A stretch of DNA of 64,000 nucleotides from an uncultured Bacilli bacterium. GTDB lineage: Bacteria; Bacillota_I; Bacilli_A; RF39; UBA660. Within the stretch, counting starts at the first letter, position 1; each line of letters opens with the position of its first letter. The notes below the pieces were generated by a model. That model had not been told where the DNA came from, made no database searches, and saw only the letters and a list, made by a program, of their open reading frames with translations. Made by a program: the position numbers and the translations under genes. Shown here piece by piece: positions 62,601-64,000 of this stretch. The stretch is from positions 16,259 through 80,258 of the forward strand of contig CAJUHO010000003.1 in assembly GCA_910586195.1 (NCBI GenBank). The letters are read 5' to 3'.

Positions 62601-64000
62601 AGGAGCTAATAGTAAAGGTACTATTGCCAATGTAGCAACTGATACAGAAATTACTAATGTTCATATTAAAGGTCTTAAATTTACTACTGGTGCTGATCAT
62701 TCTGCTGGAATGATTGGAGATGCAACTAATACCAATATTAATAAAAGTAGTGTTACTGACTTTGTTATCACAACATCAGGAAAAATTAGAATTTCTGCTA
62801 TGATTGGTAGACTTACTGATGGAACCATAAAAAATTCTTATGTTAAAGGAATCATTAATTCTACTCAAGCAAAAGATGGAAATGGTCTTGGTGGAGTATT
62901 AGGACATGGTTTCGGAGATATCCATGTTGAAAACTGTATTAGTAAAATTGAAATTACGAATAATGCGGGTCCTCGATTAAATGGAGCTATTGTTGGAGTA
63001 CTTGCTAATAGAAATTCTGTTTTGAAGAATAATGTAAGTTTATCTACAGGAACAAATTTCTATACTATTCATGGTAATGAGCCAGCATCTACTGCAACGA
63101 ATAATTATGAATTAGAAGATTCAGGATTAAGTTCTAATGCATCTGGAAATAGAGTTATTTCTGTATCTAAAGAAAGCATTAATAAGAATTTTTATAAAAA
63201 TGATGCTAACTTTGATGAGACTATATGGGATTTATCTGGTACTTCCTTTGATAAATTGCCTATACTCAAAAATGATGATCCTAATGGTGTTGATACTGAA
63301 GCTTCTAATAATGGTAGTGTATATATTCCAGATTATAATAGAATTAAAAAAGTTTCTGGATATAGTAGTTCTAAGGAAATTTTATATCATAATATCTTTA
63401 AGTTAATGCCTTATTATGATGCTAAGTATTTAGTAGAAGATGGTTCTAAATTCTCAGATAGTGATATTTTGAATACTAAAGTGATTAGATATGTAATGCC
63501 ATATAGTAATGGAAAACTATTAACATATTTAACTAGTGAAAACTATAATACGATTACTGATATTAAAGTTGTGTTTGATGATTATAAGATTAGTAATTAT
63601 AAAGTTAATTTTAGTGAATTAAATCAAAATATTTCAATATATAATATAGAAGAATTAGGTATTACTTACGCTCCTAATAAGTATGTTATAAAAAATGATT
63701 CTCCTATTATTGAGACTTTAAAGAATCGTATTGTAGAATTAGATTATGCTACTGTTCTTGAACCATTAACTGCAGCGGCAGATGCAAGACATTATAAAGA
63801 TCACTATAATGAGGTTATTAAAGCTTCAGCATTAAATATCGCATTACAATTATTACAAAATGATGAAGAGAATGTCTTAACTATTAATAATGAAGTACTT
63901 AATAATAAAATTAGGGAACAATTAATTGATGGTGGAAGATTTGATAAGATGATTTATGCTTATAACTATTATGATAGATGGTATGGCTTTGAAATAGGTG
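56653..64000 (+). CDS. Giant surface protein: cohesin-like, dockerin, Ig-like array, GLUG repeats, M26 metalloprotease region (partial)
   Basis: One open frame of 2,449 codons from ATG 56653 (GGAGGAT upstream) to the right edge. In order: membrane or signal segment 8-27; a cohesin-like beta domain 36-175; an Asn/Ser and acidic linker; membrane segments 267-285 and 298-318 separated by a basic loop; a type I dockerin 326-382 with two EF-like repeats (NEDGQINYDDL and NNDDKITVTDL); Ig-like modules from about 390 to 1800 with LK-P junctions near 482, 683, 885, 1089, 1293, 1494 and 1702; GLUG-like repeats about 1930-2150; and from about 2230 a region resembling the M26 family (ZmpB/IgA1 protease), for example YHNIFKLMPYYDAKYLV and YAYNYYDRWYG. 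The catalytic HExxH is not reached. Probably a secreted protease acting on host or microbial glycoproteins; inference. Confidence 0.8.
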   Translation, partial: MKYDRKISVFLSLVGIIFISLGLVLSFNNKSAFVANTNIKTTLNVNMTGLKAGQEVTVTLDLDNYTNVTSGYNAYKAKLIYDQNIFEQVLQDDFVSLNDWEELEYNPDTFEFVAIKKVGSKTLENVVQVRLRVKTTASAGITTIKMENIVTSEGRKDIPVDDKSVDVNIIRDQVTVPDNSNTNTGNSSNNNSNDSFNNSSNTIHFNNSASESSNKVNDHNTTETDKYDDNTIETDKYDQEEIFDQMDDEEEENVEEYKVDNTRRNSFVVFIIVILIFLVITIILYRKKRDDNKKRTNMLIIFSIVGLCYLLFAGTVYAAYSNSLFKGELNEDGQINYDDLKLLELHLINKKSIPSYLLENADMNNDDKITVTDLTLLVRKLEKTLDYEVEFIEIEQQNQYIPKNSDFTLNFKATVLYGAKIEKVKINNVYYDVVEDSVNDIYHVVLNSSNKAGAINYHFSEVILNNDQKVNVDFTESIEVLKEKPNITNYIVKDSLDDSTLNITFNLVDPDLAFTFGNIEITDEAGNLVKEQDIKNGSNNVLLSVTEGKIYTTKFSLGYNLTTDKDLVDSNLVGKIEELKELQLVSDYQFKVSNLAPEKDTYFANEKVKIYFDSSNTSKYVPNRIKINGQDYDVNIENGRFVVVLPEFRDFGKKNIKPEIITLSNGKTFKFKDDLNLNINIIKRVPTVSDLILEENAENGEVTINFDVNDDDNALFKMFIEIKDDQGTVLEKIDLNSSDLTGSKHITKVFKNLGIVSSYHVNVIASYCQTDDNSDSKEDVVLYQKDFIAAFKANIVSVTSDKHYYEKGENVTLTYKITTNGPHDISKIYINEQEYTAIKLEKDLYKVVYKASANAIIEDIHTTKVICTSGNVASVSNKVQIETLKDVPRISDYKVASNNKEAKVVLDFNIIDNDNSFIEGNAVLLNKNGSIVMNVPIKKGKNKVEFNVEFFTSYDVKINVTYDRDCILDSTNKFTTMVLSEEISEIVGGQFSIDNVKTVKNNENSKYFLKNEKIHLEFDDANSFISTIVAVIINNKQYDVHKDGDTYSTIVDGYLNSGAQTLTISKVKLASSQELEVTSNNQVQIEVLKDKPVIQNYKTEINENNLTANISFDIIDNDHAFVNGNIVVVDKDNKTIIDKAIKSGANHVEISIKENMKYAVKINANYNLTSDLAVTDKDVTGVVSLGDELELNIDYDFKATNFKTYSDNVESVKFHKGKAIKVMFDSSNSTSNTPSKIRMDGKDYDLKAENGKYVVVLPGFSQIGLHTINIEAITLSNGKTFDVKKSLDITILKEVPVISNLEVVEDTTKNQVKVDFDIQDDDDTLTLITINLLNDKNEVVDHITLPDQAMNSISGISKVFNGVFTSKYKVEILANYALGSADSDIVENVVLASKEIEASAKAEVVEAVSDKVYYEKESSVLLTYTINTNKTDNIISITVNEKDYAATKLADGRYQISYKNDNSSGVQSLKATKVTYDNTLTAAINNTVKVEVLKDELTVTNYKQIDDVQNSKVTLNFDVTDPDDSFINGKAILTKKSDHTVVTKDIKKGSNSLEFDVVELEKYDFVIKATYDRDTNVLTDANDNRIVDRSLLTQEVQLVLDYNVVVSDITTSKDNTNTKYFEKGEDIVLSFKSSNTVNYEVAEVSINNKAYTVTKVDDYYQVTLSGFDKVGVHTITIEKVKLSNTKEFDIDSNNTVKVEVLKTVPLVKEFSYDEDNYGDVSVKFNVIDADKTIVHGKVIISNDDGNVKEQDLVIGSNVVKFTPKEQENYFVRVVADYDLDSNKLDHDSNYYKDAVLLENEISFGKRQFQIKDIVSSTVYVQTADGVKEASSIKIADLNHLENYIVKVKARDMPVFYTTIEEYRIDNNKLKFILKYDDIIQYNGSKKQNKLEIEYGTVKDGVVEGSSLELLVKKIEANPSGTFELTKDYDASFISDEQLSVISSKFTGTLNGNGYKISNLKKPFFNELEGATIKNLVFSDVSLSGANSKGTIANVATDTEITNVHIKGLKFTTGADHSAGMIGDATNTNINKSSVTDFVITTSGKIRISAMIGRLTDGTIKNSYVKGIINSTQAKDGNGLGGVLGHGFGDIHVENCISKIEITNNAGPRLNGAIVGVLANRNSVLKNNVSLSTGTNFYTIHGNEPASTATNNYELEDSGLSSNASGNRVISVSKESINKNFYKNDANFDETIWDLSGTSFDKLPILKNDDPNGVDTEASNNGSVYIPDYNRIKKVSGYSSSKEILYHNIFKLMPYYDAKYLVEDGSKFSDSDILNTKVIRYVMPYSNGKLLTYLTSENYNTITDIKVVFDDYKISNYKVNFSELNQNISIYNIEELGITYAPNKYVIKNDSPIIETLKNRIVELDYATVLEPLTAAADARHYKDHYNEVIKASALNIALQLLQNDEENVLTINNEVLNNKIREQLIDGGRFDKMIYAYNYYDRWYGFEIG

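Noticed and set aside
1..64000. Reassigned stop codon (TGA as Trp, as in mycoplasmas)
   Set aside because: Trp residues in conserved proteins are coded by TGG and several genes end properly at TGA, for example DUF951.

Overview
The window is the replication-origin region of a low-GC, Gram-positive bacterium using the standard code (TGG for Trp, TGA as stop). Gene order follows the Bacillus-type origin closely: ung-rlmH-walJ, dnaB/rplI/gdpP-like, rpsR-ssb-rpsF-ychF, parB-parA-noc, rsmG-mnmG-mnmE, jag-yidC-rnpA-rpmH, oriC, dnaA-dnaN-recF-gyrB-gyrA, dnaX-ybaB-recR-bofA, holB-ricT-yabB-rsmI, pth-mfd-spoVT, metG-tatD-yabE-like-rsmA-yabG. It carries Noc, ComK, GerQ, BofA, SpoVT and a cut-down YabG, so it belongs to the Bacilli and forms spores or descends from spore formers. 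The exact lineage cannot be fixed from the sequence; an uncultured gut lineage related to Erysipelotrichia or RF39 is a guess.

Layout. 1-598: a DUF1934 domain in one uninterrupted frame with ArgS, running off the left edge. 0.7-3.7 kb: class A PBP, GerQ-like coat protein and LemA, facing right. 3.7-12.3 kb (minus): repair, ribosome methylation, cell-wall hydrolase, replicative helicase, L9, a short DHH phosphoesterase, S18-SSB-S6 and YchF. 12.4-18.2 kb (minus): AbgT-type transporter, DUF951, MscS, then the chromosome segregation and nucleoid occlusion genes parB, parA and noc from their own promoter. 18.3-25.1 kb (minus): tRNA-modification genes and the jag-yidC-rnpA-rpmH cluster. 25.1-26.9 kb: a bipartite oriC flanking dnaA. 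From 26.9 kb nearly everything is on the plus strand, so both arms are transcribed away from the origin. 28.4 kb: comK beside the origin. 34.6 kb: a short SRP RNA.

The most striking element is the 1.07-kb gene-free stretch 35131-36196 between tadA and dnaX. It is a tandem array in which perfect ParB sites (parS, TGTTTCACGTGAAACA) alternate with perfect Noc sites (TATTTCCCGGGAAATA), and four parS-to-NBS pairs keep a spacing of 61-63 bp. A further perfect Noc site lies inside the dnaX coding sequence. The matching proteins are encoded 18 kb away, and Noc carries an unusual acidic insert of about 215 residues before its C-terminal domain.

51.3-55.2 kb is an accessory insertion in otherwise conserved synteny: two paralogous 206-residue secreted proteins with SipW-type signal peptides, an ER-type (SipW-like) signal peptidase, a third anchored relative and two unrecognised membrane proteins. 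This looks like a TasA-like fibre or surface-layer locus. Beyond rsmA and the YabG remnant, 56653 to the right edge is a single open frame of more than 2,449 codons. It has a cohesin-like domain, two internal membrane segments, a dockerin, a long regular Ig-like array, GLUG-type repeats and the start of an M26 (ZmpB/IgA1-protease-like) metalloprotease region. No tRNA, rRNA, CRISPR array or insertion sequence was seen.
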